Shown here piece after piece: positions 1 through 8,102 of a DNA stretch of 64,000 nt. The position numbers and the translations under genes are program-made. Source of the DNA: Zhongshania aliphaticivorans. Its GTDB lineage: Bacteria > Pseudomonadota > Gammaproteobacteria > Pseudomonadales > Spongiibacteraceae. A model generated the notes under the pieces. It was not told the origin of the DNA and did no database searches. It saw only the letters and a list, made by a program, of their open reading frames with translations. Positions within the stretch are counted from its first letter, which is position 1, and every line of letters starts with the position of its first letter. Where the stretch lies: contig NZ_CP014544.1 of assembly GCF_001586255.1 (NCBI RefSeq), positions 408,501 through 472,500 on the forward strand. The letters run 5' to 3'.

Positions 1-2
1 CC

Positions 3-470
3 GACGACGTGCTCATCGACGGTTGGTATCACAGCGGCGATACCGGCAAACTCGACGAAAACGGCAATCTGTGGATTACCGGGAGAATGAGCGAGGTCTT
101 CAAAACTACTAAGGGCAAATTTATTAGTCCAATTAAGTTAGAAGACAAATTTGGCGCGGTACTTGAGCTGGGTCAAGTCTGTGTTTGCGGTCACGGTCTA
201 GATCAGCCCGTGATGCTCGCGACTCGCTCAGAGCTTGCAGTTGATCTCGATGACGCAGCCTTAGCTGCAAAACTCATCGAAGCCCTAGATCAAATCAACG
301 TTACTATGCCGCCGTATGAACGAATTGCGGCCATCATTATTACCCCAGAGGAATGGACAATAATGAATGGCTTGTTAACACCAACGATGAAGCTAAAGCG
401 CAAAAGTTTGATTGCAAAATACAGCGATGTGATTAACGCGAAGATTACCGAGAGAGTGAGCTTCGTCTAG
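3..470 (+). CDS. AMP-forming acyl-CoA ligase, C-terminal fragment (cut by window start)
   Basis: This is the last ~156 codons of an ANL-superfamily adenylating enzyme that forms acyl-CoA from a carboxylic acid, ATP and CoA. The visible part has the hinge-region signature WYHSGDTG, then the LWITGR segment, and KTTKGKFISP where the C-terminal lid begins; this resembles long-chain or branched acyl-CoA synthetases. The frame is open to the left edge, so the true start is outside the window. The neighbouring acyl-CoA genes suggest it activates the substrate of the island, as AtuH is thought to do in Pseudomonas, but the binding pocket is not visible. Family call is firm; substrate is inference. 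Confidence 0.8.
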   Translation, partial: DDVLIDGWYHSGDTGKLDENGNLWITGRMSEVFKTTKGKFISPIKLEDKFGAVLELGQVCVCGHGLDQPVMLATRSELAVDLDDAALAAKLIEALDQINVTMPPYERIAAIIITPEEWTIMNGLLTPTMKLKRKSLIAKYSDVINAKITERVSFV

Positions 471-531
471 CTATAGGTCCTAAAAAAGATTGCGGCAGGA
501 GTAAATTCTAAAATGCTTCTACTTTGTCCCT

Positions 532-930
532 CACTTCGTTCACATGGATACCTGCCTACGCAGGTATGACGAAATTTCCCGGTATGGCGACATTTTCAGG
601 TGTGACGAGATACGATTAAACCGTCGCCCCTGCGAAGGCAGGGGCCCATCCCAGCAACAAAGTGCAGCCTTGGCGCTGAGTCTCAAAACATGCACTTCGT
701 TCACATGGATACCTGTCTACGCAGGTATGACGAAATTTTCCCGGTATGGCGACATTTTCAGGTGTGACGAGATACGATTAAACCGTCGCCCCTGCGAAGG
801 CAGGGGCCCATCCCAGCAACAAAGTGCAGCCTTGGTGCTGAGTCTCAAAGCATGCACTTCGTTCACATGGATGCCTGCCTACGCAGGTATGACGAAATTT
901 CCCGGTATGACGAAATTTTCAGGTATGACG
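532..930. repeat. Tandem direct repeat, unit 161-162 bp, about 2.4 copies, each with two hairpins
   Basis: The unit beginning CACTTCGTTCACATGGAT starts at 532, again at 693 and again, truncated, at 855. The copies differ by only a few bases, including one extra T in copy two. Each full unit carries two short hairpins: ACCTGC-CTAC-GCAGGT, and CCCCTGC-GAAG-GCAGGGG. Such GC-rich 'CCTGCxxxGCAGG...ATGACG' sequences are common dispersed intergenic repeats in proteobacteria. The array fills the gap between the ligase and GST genes. It is open in one frame, but that ORF is just the repeat. No CRISPR-like spacers are present. Confidence 0.85.
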
Positions 931-1008
931 AGCAATTACCCTAAACGGTTTTTGTCTGGCGTCTTCAATCTCTCGTCAAGCGTACAGCAAGCCTACGTCC
1001 GACAAAAA

Positions 1009-1716
1009 TCAACGCGTCGCCGCGCCACCCGTCAGCCCCTCAACCCGCTCAATCCACGCCATCAACCTCGGCGCCTTTTCAATAATTGGGAGGCCTTTTG
1101 ACGAGCCTGCAATGCATTCGATTTGTGCTAATACGCTAATGTCGGCAAGACTAAGGCTGTCGCCAACAAGATAGTCGCCGTTGCTGGCGAGCAGGTTTTC
1201 TAGGCTTTGTATGTGGCGGCTGAGTTCATTGAGTATGTCGGCCTCGCTGCGTTTTGCTAGGCCTTGCAGTGTACCCTGTTTGCGGGTTAGGTAGGGCACT
1301 AGCGGGCGGGCAAGGCGTTGCATTAGGGCATTGTCGTATTTCAGTATTTCGGTGACCCAGCGGGCGCGGTCGTAGGTCCAGGTGAAGCGCATGGTCATCT
1401 CAAAAAAATAGAGACTTTCGTCGGCCCAGTCTTCAAGAATATTGGTCAGTGCCAGTTGGGCGGAGTCGCTAGGTAGTAGTGGTTTGTCGGGGAAACGCAG
1501 TTCTAGCTCCCGGCAGATGGTGCTGGAGTCGGCAATGAATTCGCCGTCTATTTCGAGCACAGGTACTTTGCCAATGGCAGACTTTTTCTTGAGTTTGGCC
1601 AACTCGCCCATGGGGACGTTTACTACGCTGTAATCCAAGCCTTTAAAATGCAGCGTGCGACGAACTTTGTCGCAGAAGGGGGAGATTTCGAGTTGGTGAA
1701 TAATGATGTTGCTCAT
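1009..1716 (-). CDS. Glutathione S-transferase family protein
   Basis: A 235-residue soluble protein with an N-terminal thioredoxin-like GST domain (about 1-80). ISPFCDK is at the usual active-site position, the cis-Pro segment is GKVPVLEIDG, and ADSSTICREL follows as the glutathione-binding turn. The C-terminal part (about 95-230) is the helical GST domain, with LSLADISVLAQ matching the family's conserved N-capping segment. It is the last gene of a minus-strand run SDR, isomerase, TetR, GST, and lies 64 bp after the TetR gene. The reaction is unknown; a role in thiol conjugation or detoxification during acyl or terpenoid catabolism is a guess from context. Confidence 0.85.
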   Translation of the reverse strand: MSNIIIHQLEISPFCDKVRRTLHFKGLDYSVVNVPMGELAKLKKKSAIGKVPVLEIDGEFIADSSTICRELELRFPDKPLLPSDSAQLALTNILEDWADESLYFFEMTMRFTWTYDRARWVTEILKYDNALMQRLARPLVPYLTRKQGTLQGLAKRSEADILNELSRHIQSLENLLASNGDYLVGDSLSLADISVLAQIECIAGSSKGLPIIEKAPRLMAWIERVEGLTGGAATR

Positions 1717-1780
1717 CGCAATGCCTATTTATTGTGTGAACGATAAGCTGCCACCGCGTGGGCTGCAATGGCAGGATTAA

Positions 1781-2458
1781 TTACTTGATCATATTGTTAA
1801 GTTTAACGATTAACTGATTCACTTCCCCGGTGACGTCGTCGGGGCGATTCACAATGCCGGTGTAGACGAGCTGGGTTAGTTGGTCGGCGATTTTGTCGAT
1901 GTCGGCACTGCGGCCGCCAGAAACGATGTCCCAGAGGTAGTGTTCTATACCGCCAAATACCACATTGCGAACTAGTACCGGGGAAGCAAATTCCGCAATT
2001 TCGCCGCTGTCTTGGCCTTCGCGAATGATGCTGATAACGATATGGCTGTAGCGCCGGTTAAGGTCGTGAACTTTTTCGAGTAATTCGTTTTGGCTGCTGC
2101 GGGATTCGTTAAGTATTACGGTGCACAAACTGGCGTTGTCATGAAGAATCGACATATGGGTGTAGATTACGTAGCGAATTTTATTGCGCACGCCATCTAT
2201 GCCTGCCACGCCTTCTTCCATGGTGCCAGTAATGTCAGAGTAAAACTCTTCGATGACTTTGGTCATTAGCGCGCGTTTAGTTTTAAAATAGTGTAGCACG
2301 GTGCCCTCTACAACGCCGACGCATTTTGCAATATCGGCGATGGTAGAGGATTCGTAGCCCTGAGATTCAAAAACTGATCTGGCGGCCTGTACAATTTCGA
2401 GTTGACGTTGCTCGGGCGAAAGACGGGTTCTCGCGCTGTTACTTTTGATCTTTGCCAA
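1781..2458 (-). CDS. TetR/AcrR-family transcriptional regulator
   Basis: 225 residues. The N-terminal TetR helix-turn-helix spans about 18-65 (QLEIVQAARSVFESQGY...TIADIAKCVGVVEGTVLHYFKTKRAL). The ligand-binding domain that follows is not recognisable by sequence. The start is a TTG codon, chosen because AAGGGAT lies about seven bases upstream and no ATG fits. It sits 23 bp downstream of the enoyl-CoA isomerase-like gene, so it is probably co-transcribed with genes it controls. By analogy with AtuR of Pseudomonas it may repress the divergent acyl-CoA operons and be released by an acyl-CoA; this is inference. Possible operator-like repeats lie at 4258-4318. Confidence 0.88.
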   Translation of the reverse strand: MAKIKSNSARTRLSPEQRQLEIVQAARSVFESQGYESSTIADIAKCVGVVEGTVLHYFKTKRALMTKVIEEFYSDITGTMEEGVAGIDGVRNKIRYVIYTHMSILHDNASLCTVILNESRSSQNELLEKVHDLNRRYSHIVISIIREGQDSGEIAEFASPVLVRNVVFGGIEHYLWDIVSGGRSADIDKIADQLTQLVYTGIVNRPDDVTGEVNQLIVKLNNMIK

Positions 2459-2481
2459 ACTAAATATCCCTTATGTTTCGT

Positions 2482-3273
2482 TTATTCGTCGCCGCGGTTG
2501 ATGAAATCTGCTGGACGGCGCTCTGCAAATGATTGGAGGCCTTCTTTAAAGGCGTTGCCGCCAAAGCTCACGGTTTGTAGGTCGCGTTCTAATTCAAGTT
2601 GCTGAGCATAACTGTTCTCGGCGGCGGCGGCGAGTAGCTGCTTGCTGCGTCGAATCGCGGCTGGGGAGCATTGGGCCAGCTTCTCGGCCAGCTGTTGGGC
2701 GGTGTCGGCCAGTTGTTCGTCGTCTACGCAGCGCCAGATCATTCCCGCGGCGGTGGCGTCTTCTGCAGACAGGGGCTCGCCGGTGAGGGTCAGTGCCAAA
2801 GCTTGGTTGTAATTCAGTGCGCGGGTCAGCAGCCATGATGAGCCCATATCCGGAACTACGCCAAGCTTGGGCACAAACGGTAGCGAGAAATACGCCGAGC
2901 GAGCGGCTACGGTAATGTCACCGCTCAGGGCGATGCCGACGCCCGCGCCAATGGCGGGACCATTTACTGCGCACACCAAGGGTTTGCTGAGGCTGCGCAG
3001 AAACAGGCCGAAGGGATTGTAGACCTTGGTCATGGCATCGCTAATGTATTCATCCATGGGCGTGGTTTGGGACATGAAATTCTTAAGATTGCCCCCCGCG
3101 CTAAAGAGTTTGCCCTTGCCGCTTAAGACGATGGCGCGCACGTCCTGATCTTGCAGGGCGGCGGTCAGCGCTTCGGTTGCTGCGGCAACTAGGGCTTCGC
3201 TAATACCGTTGAAAGACGTTGGATCGTCGAGGTAGATGGTTCTAACGTGATTGCTGTGTGAGGTGCTAATCAT
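2482..3273 (-). CDS. Enoyl-CoA hydratase/isomerase family protein, PaaG/isomerase-like
   Basis: A crotonase-fold protein of 263 residues. The oxyanion-hole segments are visible as KLFSAGGNL and NGPAIGAGVGIAL. The Glu usual in hydratases at the second segment is absent (GVGIA), while the third segment reads KLGVVPDMGSSWLL. The Asp in PD-x-G-(G/S) is the arrangement of PaaG-type and delta3,delta2-enoyl-CoA isomerases, so isomerase activity is more likely than hydration. I start at the ATG 13 bp after the SDR stop; an upstream in-frame start would overlap the SDR gene. With the adjoining dienoyl-CoA reductase-like SDR it could move or remove double bonds in an unsaturated acyl chain. Confidence 0.82.
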   Translation of the reverse strand: MISTSHSNHVRTIYLDDPTSFNGISEALVAAATEALTAALQDQDVRAIVLSGKGKLFSAGGNLKNFMSQTTPMDEYISDAMTKVYNPFGLFLRSLSKPLVCAVNGPAIGAGVGIALSGDITVAARSAYFSLPFVPKLGVVPDMGSSWLLTRALNYNQALALTLTGEPLSAEDATAAGMIWRCVDDEQLADTAQQLAEKLAQCSPAAIRRSKQLLAAAAENSYAQQLELERDLQTVSFGGNAFKEGLQSFAERRPADFINRGDE

Positions 3274-3286
3274 GGTTGCGGTCCGT

Positions 3287-4090
3287 TTATCGGGTGGGGC
3301 TGAGGCAGTCGAGGCTGGCGTCGCCGATTTGGTAGCCGCCGTCAACGTCGAGAACAGTGCCGTTAACATAGGCGCCCAGTGGCGAGCTGAGGTAAATCGC
3401 AGCGGCGCCAATGTCATCTACAGAGCCAAGGCGGCGAATGGGTAGGGCGTCGATCATTTTCTGGCCGCCGTCAGGGTCGGTGGCAAATAGGCGCTTTAGG
3501 CCTTCGGTGTCGCCGGTGAGTCCAGGTGCAATGCCGTTCACCCTTATGCCAGAAGGACCCCATTCCATGGCCAAGGTTTTTAGCAGTGCGTTGACGCCGG
3601 CTTTTGCAGCGCAAACATGAGCTTGCAGCGGCGTGGCGTTAACTGCCTGGGGCGCAGTAATGGCAATGAAGGACGCGGTGGTCTTTTTGCAGTAGTCGAA
3701 ACCAGCCCGGAATACGTGGAATGTGCCCATTAAGTCGATATCAACTACGGTTTTAAAACCCTTGGGGCTAATGCTAACGGCGGGGGCGAAGAAGTTGCCG
3801 GCAGCGCCAGCGATAACAATATCGAGCTGACCTAGCTGTTCGCTAGTCTGCTTCATGGTGTCTTCAATGGCGTCGTAGTCGCGAACATCGGCGCTAAAGC
3901 AGAGCACCTTTACGGTGGGCGCTGCGCTGCGAATGGTGTCTGCGGCGCGCTCGGCTTTTTCTAGGTCGCGGCCAATAATGGCGATGTTGGCGCCATGGCG
4001 CGCCAGCGTCAGGGCGATTCCCAAGTTAATGCCGCTTGTGCCGCCGGAAATATAGGCTGTTTTGCCCAGTAATATATCCTCTTTAAACAC
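3287..4090 (-). CDS. SDR oxidoreductase of the 2,4-dienoyl-CoA reductase type
   Basis: 267 residues of short-chain dehydrogenase fold. The cofactor loop is YISGGTSGINLGIA (GxxxGIG-like) and the middle strand is VIAGAAGNF. At the catalytic position the usual YxxxK reads HVCAAKAGV, so Lys is kept and Tyr is replaced. That pattern is seen in 2,4-dienoyl-CoA reductases, as is the downstream MEWGPSGIRVNGIAPG. The predicted reaction is NADPH-dependent reduction of a 2,4-dienoyl-CoA. GTG start with GAGGTC about eight bases upstream. It is the first gene of the minus-strand operon and is divergent from the carboxylase operon across 354 bp. A closely similar SDR lies at 9291. Confidence 0.82.
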   Translation of the reverse strand: MFKEDILLGKTAYISGGTSGINLGIALTLARHGANIAIIGRDLEKAERAADTIRSAAPTVKVLCFSADVRDYDAIEDTMKQTSEQLGQLDIVIAGAAGNFFAPAVSISPKGFKTVVDIDLMGTFHVFRAGFDYCKKTTASFIAITAPQAVNATPLQAHVCAAKAGVNALLKTLAMEWGPSGIRVNGIAPGLTGDTEGLKRLFATDPDGGQKMIDALPIRRLGSVDDIGAAAIYLSSPLGAYVNGTVLDVDGGYQIGDASLDCLSPTR

Positions 4091-4444
4091 TTTTTTGACC
4101 TCGCCGATCTTATGATGATGTTCTTAGGTTAGCGGAATGTTGAGCTAAACTCAATTAAACTTATTGACCAAAAGATCACTTTGCTTGACGTAGTTGCCAC
4201 GATTTTATTTTAACTAGCTAAAACAATTGCTTGTGACGTGTGTGCATTCTTTCATATCTTGAGTCTTCTATTTTTAAGCACTCAAGAGCTTGACAGTCTA
4301 TGTTGATTTATGTGTCAATAAATGCCAATTATAGTTTGGCTCAATAGCGGCTTTTTAGCGCTGCCGAATTACGAGAAATTTTGCAGCGCCCGGAAGCGGG
4401 GTGCGGCGTTAGATTAGGATAAACCTAGGGTTGGAAACTGAGCT
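4091..4444. promoter_or_regulatory. Divergent promoter region with two candidate operator inverted repeats
   Basis: A 354-bp AT-rich gap between the divergent SDR and biotin carboxylase genes must hold promoters for both operons. Two inverted repeats lie close together: CTTGAGT/ACTCAAG (4258-4264 and 4280-4286, 15-bp spacer) and TTGACA/TGTCAA (4290-4295 and 4313-4318, 17-bp spacer). Either could be a regulator site, for example for the TetR protein encoded nearby, or TTGACA could be part of a -35 element. No clear -10/-35 pair was settled by eye. Confidence 0.35.
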
Positions 4445-5932
4445 ATGTCTGCTAAGCGACAAATAAACAAAATATTGGTGGCCAATCGCGGCGAGATTGC
4501 AGTGCGAATTTTGCGCAGCATTAAAGAAATGGGCTTGAAATCAGCACTGCTGTTTCACCGTGTTGAGGCCGATAGCCCGTCGCTAAAAATGGCCGACGAA
4601 ATTTATGAGGTGACCGGCGATACCCCGGTAGCCGCATTCTTAGATATTGAGAATATTGTCAAAATTTGTCGCGAGAACGACATTGATGCGGTGCATCCCG
4701 GTTACGGTTTCTTGGCGGAGAACGCAAAATTTGTTGAGGCCCTAGATGAGGCGGGCATCCAGTTTATTGGCCCTCGCCCTGAAGTTATGACCTTAATGGG
4801 CGATAAAATCGGCTCGCGCAATTTTGTGCAGGAGCGCGGATTTCCGGTGGCGCCGTCGGTGTTAGATACGGGTGATGCCGAGCAATTTATTGCCCGGATT
4901 ATGGAAATTGGTTTTCCCTTGGTTATTAAGGCCTCTGCGGGTGGCGGCGGTAAGGGCATGCAGATTGTGCGCGACGCCAATGGCCTAAGCGATGTGGTGG
5001 CGACCGCCAAAGTTGAGGCTCAGCGTTATTTTGGCGATCCGCGTATTTATGCCGAGCGCTATATAGAAAACCCTCGTCATATCGAGGTTCAGGTGCTCGG
5101 TGACCAGCACGGAAACTGCGTGCACCTGTGGGAGCGTGAGTGCTCTATCCAGCGCCGCTTCCAAAAAGTCATTGAAGAAACGCCATCGCCCGCCTTGAAT
5201 CAAGAGCAGCGCCAGTCGATTTGTGATGTGGCCGTGGGTATTGCTCAGTCAGTTAACTACACCAGTGCTGGCACCATCGAATTTATTTACGCGCCAGACG
5301 GTGAGTTTTATTTCCTTGAAATGAATACCCGTATTCAGGTTGAGCACCCCATTACTGAGATGGTGACCGGGGTTGATTTGGTTGCAGAGCAAATTCGTGT
5401 GGCCATGGGCGAAAAGCTCAGCGTAGCGCAGGACGACATTGTGCAGCGCGGGCATGCGATTGAATGCCGTATCTGCGCAGAAATTCCCGATGATGATTTT
5501 GCGCCCTCGGCGGGTAAGGTGCTGATGCTTCGCCCTCCGGTTGGTGACGGCGTACGTTTTGACAGCGCTTGCTACGAAGGTCAAAAAGTCGGCACCGCCT
5601 TTGACTCGATGATTGCGAAGTTGGTTGTGCATGCAGAGGATCGCGATGCCGCTATTGCAAAATGTTTGGTGGCGCTGGATGAGTTTGTGTTACTTGGGGT
5701 GGAAGCCAATGCCGACTACGTAGCTCGGATCTTGCGACATCAAGCCTTTGGTGAAGGTAAAACCGATACCGGCTTTATTCGTCACCACGCCGACGACTTG
5801 CTGCCACTGGCAGTGAGTGAAGAGCTTAAAACAGCGCTAGTGGCCACTGCGGCCCTTAGTGATCGTCAGTTTGTGGCAATGATGGATGCGATTCCAAGTC
5901 CGTACCGTCTCATGAAAGAGTGGAGAAACTGA
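4445..5932 (+). CDS. Biotin carboxylase subunit of an acyl-CoA carboxylase
   Basis: 495 residues. This subunit uses ATP and bicarbonate to carboxylate biotin. The N-terminal biotin-carboxylase domain begins KILVANRGEIAVRILRS. The ATP-grasp region has the glycine-rich loop KASAGGGGKGMQIV, HIEVQVLGDQHGNCVHLWERECSIQRR and the catalytic segment EMNTRIQVEHPITE. The C-terminal part (about 335-445) is the biotin-carboxylase C domain. In LiuD, AtuF and MCC alpha proteins the biotin carrier is fused behind this domain; here the gene stops and the carrier is a separate gene starting 2 bp later in another frame. Together they equal the usual fused length. It is the first gene of a five-gene plus-strand operon. 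Confidence 0.93.
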   Translation: MSAKRQINKILVANRGEIAVRILRSIKEMGLKSALLFHRVEADSPSLKMADEIYEVTGDTPVAAFLDIENIVKICRENDIDAVHPGYGFLAENAKFVEALDEAGIQFIGPRPEVMTLMGDKIGSRNFVQERGFPVAPSVLDTGDAEQFIARIMEIGFPLVIKASAGGGGKGMQIVRDANGLSDVVATAKVEAQRYFGDPRIYAERYIENPRHIEVQVLGDQHGNCVHLWERECSIQRRFQKVIEETPSPALNQEQRQSICDVAVGIAQSVNYTSAGTIEFIYAPDGEFYFLEMNTRIQVEHPITEMVTGVDLVAEQIRVAMGEKLSVAQDDIVQRGHAIECRICAEIPDDDFAPSAGKVLMLRPPVGDGVRFDSACYEGQKVGTAFDSMIAKLVVHAEDRDAAIAKCLVALDEFVLLGVEANADYVARILRHQAFGEGKTDTGFIRHHADDLLPLAVSEELKTALVATAALSDRQFVAMMDAIPSPYRLMKEWRN

Positions 5933-5933
5933 G

Positions 5934-6422
5934 GTGAGATATACCTTTAAATTAGCCGATGAAATGGTTGAAGTGGCGCCTCGGAGTCTTGCCAATGAGT
6001 TGGTGCTGGCTATTGGTGACCGGGACTGCAAGTTGGTGTTTGACCATGACCGTAGCGGTGCATGTCAGTTAAGTCTTGATGGCCGCAATTACCAAAGCTG
6101 GGTTGCCCGCGACGGCGACGATATTTTTCTTAAAATTGAAGGCCGCTATTTTAAAGTGACGGCTTTTGATCCCCGTTCCTTGGTGACGGCTGCTGCAGAG
6201 GGTGAGGGCAGTATTCGTGCGCCAATGCCGGGTGTGGTTGTCGAAGTGCTGGTGGCCGAGGGCGACGAGGTTGTTGCCGGCGACAAGCTGATGACAATAG
6301 AAAGTATGAAGTTGCAATCTACGGTGAAGGCAGCGCGCGACGGTGTGGTAAAGCGCATCAGCGTCACAGCGGGATCCGAATTTAATAAAGACGATGTACT
6401 TGTGGAAATCGACGGCGAATAA
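5934..6422 (+). CDS. Biotin carboxyl carrier subunit of the acyl-CoA carboxylase
   Basis: 162 residues. The C-terminal biotinyl domain (about 92-160) has APMPGVVVEV and the attachment motif ESMKLQ, with Lys126 the expected biotinylated residue. The first ~80 residues resemble the BT linker region that in fused alpha subunits contacts the carboxyltransferase. GTG start one base after the biotin carboxylase stop, so translation is probably coupled. It carries carboxybiotin between the flanking BC and CT subunits. A split alpha subunit in an atu/liu-like setting is less usual than a fused one; the clean start suggests real gene fission, though an assembly frameshift is not excluded. Confidence 0.92.
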   Translation: MRYTFKLADEMVEVAPRSLANELVLAIGDRDCKLVFDHDRSGACQLSLDGRNYQSWVARDGDDIFLKIEGRYFKVTAFDPRSLVTAAAEGEGSIRAPMPGVVVEVLVAEGDEVVAGDKLMTIESMKLQSTVKAARDGVVKRISVTAGSEFNKDDVLVEIDGE

Positions 6423-6461
6423 CGTCGATCAAAATCAGATTAATACGGCTGGACTATCGCC

Positions 6462-8069
6462 ATGCGCAGAATTCAAAGTCGGATCAATACTAATTCATCC
6501 GAATATCAAGAAAACCTTAAGGCAAACGAAGCGCGTTTGTCAGAATTTCACCGGCGCCAGGACGCGGCTCGACACAGCCGTCCCCAGCGTGATTTGGATC
6601 GTCTGGAGCGGCAAGGCAAAATGCTACCGCGTCAGCGATTAGAGCTATTATTAGATCCAGGCACGCCGTTTCTCGAGTTGTCGTCGCTGGCTGCCGGTGA
6701 ACTTTATGATGGCGATGCGCCTTCGGCAGGCTGCATTACCGGTATTGGTATTGTGTCTGGTCGCGAAGTGGTTATTCACGCCAACGACAGCACCGTAAAA
6801 GGTGGCGCTTGGTATCCGATGACGATTAAGAAAATCGTTCGTGCCATGGACATTGCCATTGAAAATCGCCTGCCGGTGATTCACCTTTGTGATAGCGCGG
6901 GTGGCTTTTTGCCTTTGCAGTCTGAGTTGTTTGGCGACAAATATTTTGCGGGCCGTATTTTCCGCAATCAGGCGATACTGTCTAAAATGGGTGTTAAGCA
7001 GCTGGCATTGGTGTTTGGTCACTGCACTGCTGGTGGCGCTTACGTGCCGGCAATGAGCGACTACAATGTTATCGTGCGCGGCACAGGTGCAGTGTTTCTC
7101 GGTGGACCGCCGCTGGTAAAAGCGGCAACGGGTGAGGAAGTGAGTGTTGAAGATCTGGGTGGTGCAGATATGCACACCTCGGTGTCGGGCACCTGTGACT
7201 ACCCAGCAGAAAGCGAAGCCGAGGCCATTGCCATAGGTCGAGAAATTGTTGCCCAGTGGAGCACGCCTAAAAAATGGGATGCCCAGCAACAAGAACCTGA
7301 AGAACCCTATTACGACCCGAAAGAGCTGTACGGCATTATCCCCGCCAACATCAAAACTCAGTTCGATATGATGGAAGTCATTGCTCGTATTGTTGACGGC
7401 AGTCGCTTCCACGAATATCAGCCCAATTATGGCAAGACTATGCTCTGTGGCTACGCTCACATCTGGGGCTATAAAGTTGGCATCGTTGCTAATAACGGCA
7501 TTCTGTTTAACGACAGCTCGAAGAAAGCCTCGCACTTTATCCAGCTCTGTAATCAGAACAAAACGCCGCTGGTGTTTTTACAAAACATTACGGGCTATAT
7601 GGTGGGTAAAGCCTACGAGCGCGAGGGTATAACAAAAGACGGCGCCAAGATGATCATGGCCCAAGCTGGTGTTGATGTGCCCAAATTTACGGTGATGACC
7701 AACGGCTCCTACGGTGCGGGTAATTACGGTATGTGTGGTCGCGCCTATGATGCACGCTTTTTATTCAGCTGGCCAAATAGCGAAATTTCGGTGATGGGTG
7801 CCGAGCAGGCCGCAAAAACACTGACGACGATTAAAACCAATCAATTACTGCGCGAAGGCAAAGAGCTGGCTAGCGATGAGAAAGAGCGCATTGAAGAAGA
7901 AATCATTGCCGATTACCACCACAAGAGCAGTGCGTACTACACCTCTTCGTTAATGTGGGACGACGGTATTCTCGACCCGGCAGATACGCGCAATGCACTG
8001 GGTATGGCCATTGCCACCTCATTGAACGCCCCGATAGACGATCCACATTACGGTGTGTTCCGCGTATAG
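6462..8069 (+). CDS. Acyl-CoA carboxylase carboxyltransferase (beta) subunit, methylcrotonyl/geranyl-CoA type
   Basis: 535 residues, the normal length for MccB, LiuB and AtuC. It moves carboxyl from biotin to an acyl-CoA. The two crotonase-fold halves are visible: GHCTAGGAYVPAMSDYN and GGPPLVKAATGEEVSVEDLGGADMH in the N half, and GYMVGKAYEREGI with NGSYGAGNYGMCGRAY in the C half. The substrate of this subfamily is 3-methylcrotonyl-CoA or geranyl-CoA. The gene lies in an operon with an IVD-type dehydrogenase and near atuA-like genes, and no HMG-CoA lyase is in the window, so geranyl-CoA or a related isoprenoid acyl-CoA is favoured. That choice is inference. Confidence 0.92.
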   Translation: MRRIQSRINTNSSEYQENLKANEARLSEFHRRQDAARHSRPQRDLDRLERQGKMLPRQRLELLLDPGTPFLELSSLAAGELYDGDAPSAGCITGIGIVSGREVVIHANDSTVKGGAWYPMTIKKIVRAMDIAIENRLPVIHLCDSAGGFLPLQSELFGDKYFAGRIFRNQAILSKMGVKQLALVFGHCTAGGAYVPAMSDYNVIVRGTGAVFLGGPPLVKAATGEEVSVEDLGGADMHTSVSGTCDYPAESEAEAIAIGREIVAQWSTPKKWDAQQQEPEEPYYDPKELYGIIPANIKTQFDMMEVIARIVDGSRFHEYQPNYGKTMLCGYAHIWGYKVGIVANNGILFNDSSKKASHFIQLCNQNKTPLVFLQNITGYMVGKAYEREGITKDGAKMIMAQAGVDVPKFTVMTNGSYGAGNYGMCGRAYDARFLFSWPNSEISVMGAEQAAKTLTTIKTNQLLREGKELASDEKERIEEEIIADYHHKSSAYYTSSLMWDDGILDPADTRNALGMAIATSLNAPIDDPHYGVFRV

Positions 8070-8102
8070 CGTGGGCCACCAACTGAATTTGTAGAGGTTA
8101 TT

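Noticed and set aside
532..930. Possible CRISPR array
   Set aside because: The repeat unit is 161 bp with only two full copies, without spacers or cas genes.
544..1101. 185-codon plus-strand ORF over the repeat array
   Set aside because: It reads through the 161-bp tandem repeat, so the protein repeats itself, and its end overlaps the GST gene antisense. It is an artefact of the repeat.
6651..7535. 294-codon minus-strand ORF inside the carboxyltransferase gene
   Set aside because: It is antisense to a gene with full family motifs and shows no recognisable domain; it is a shadow.
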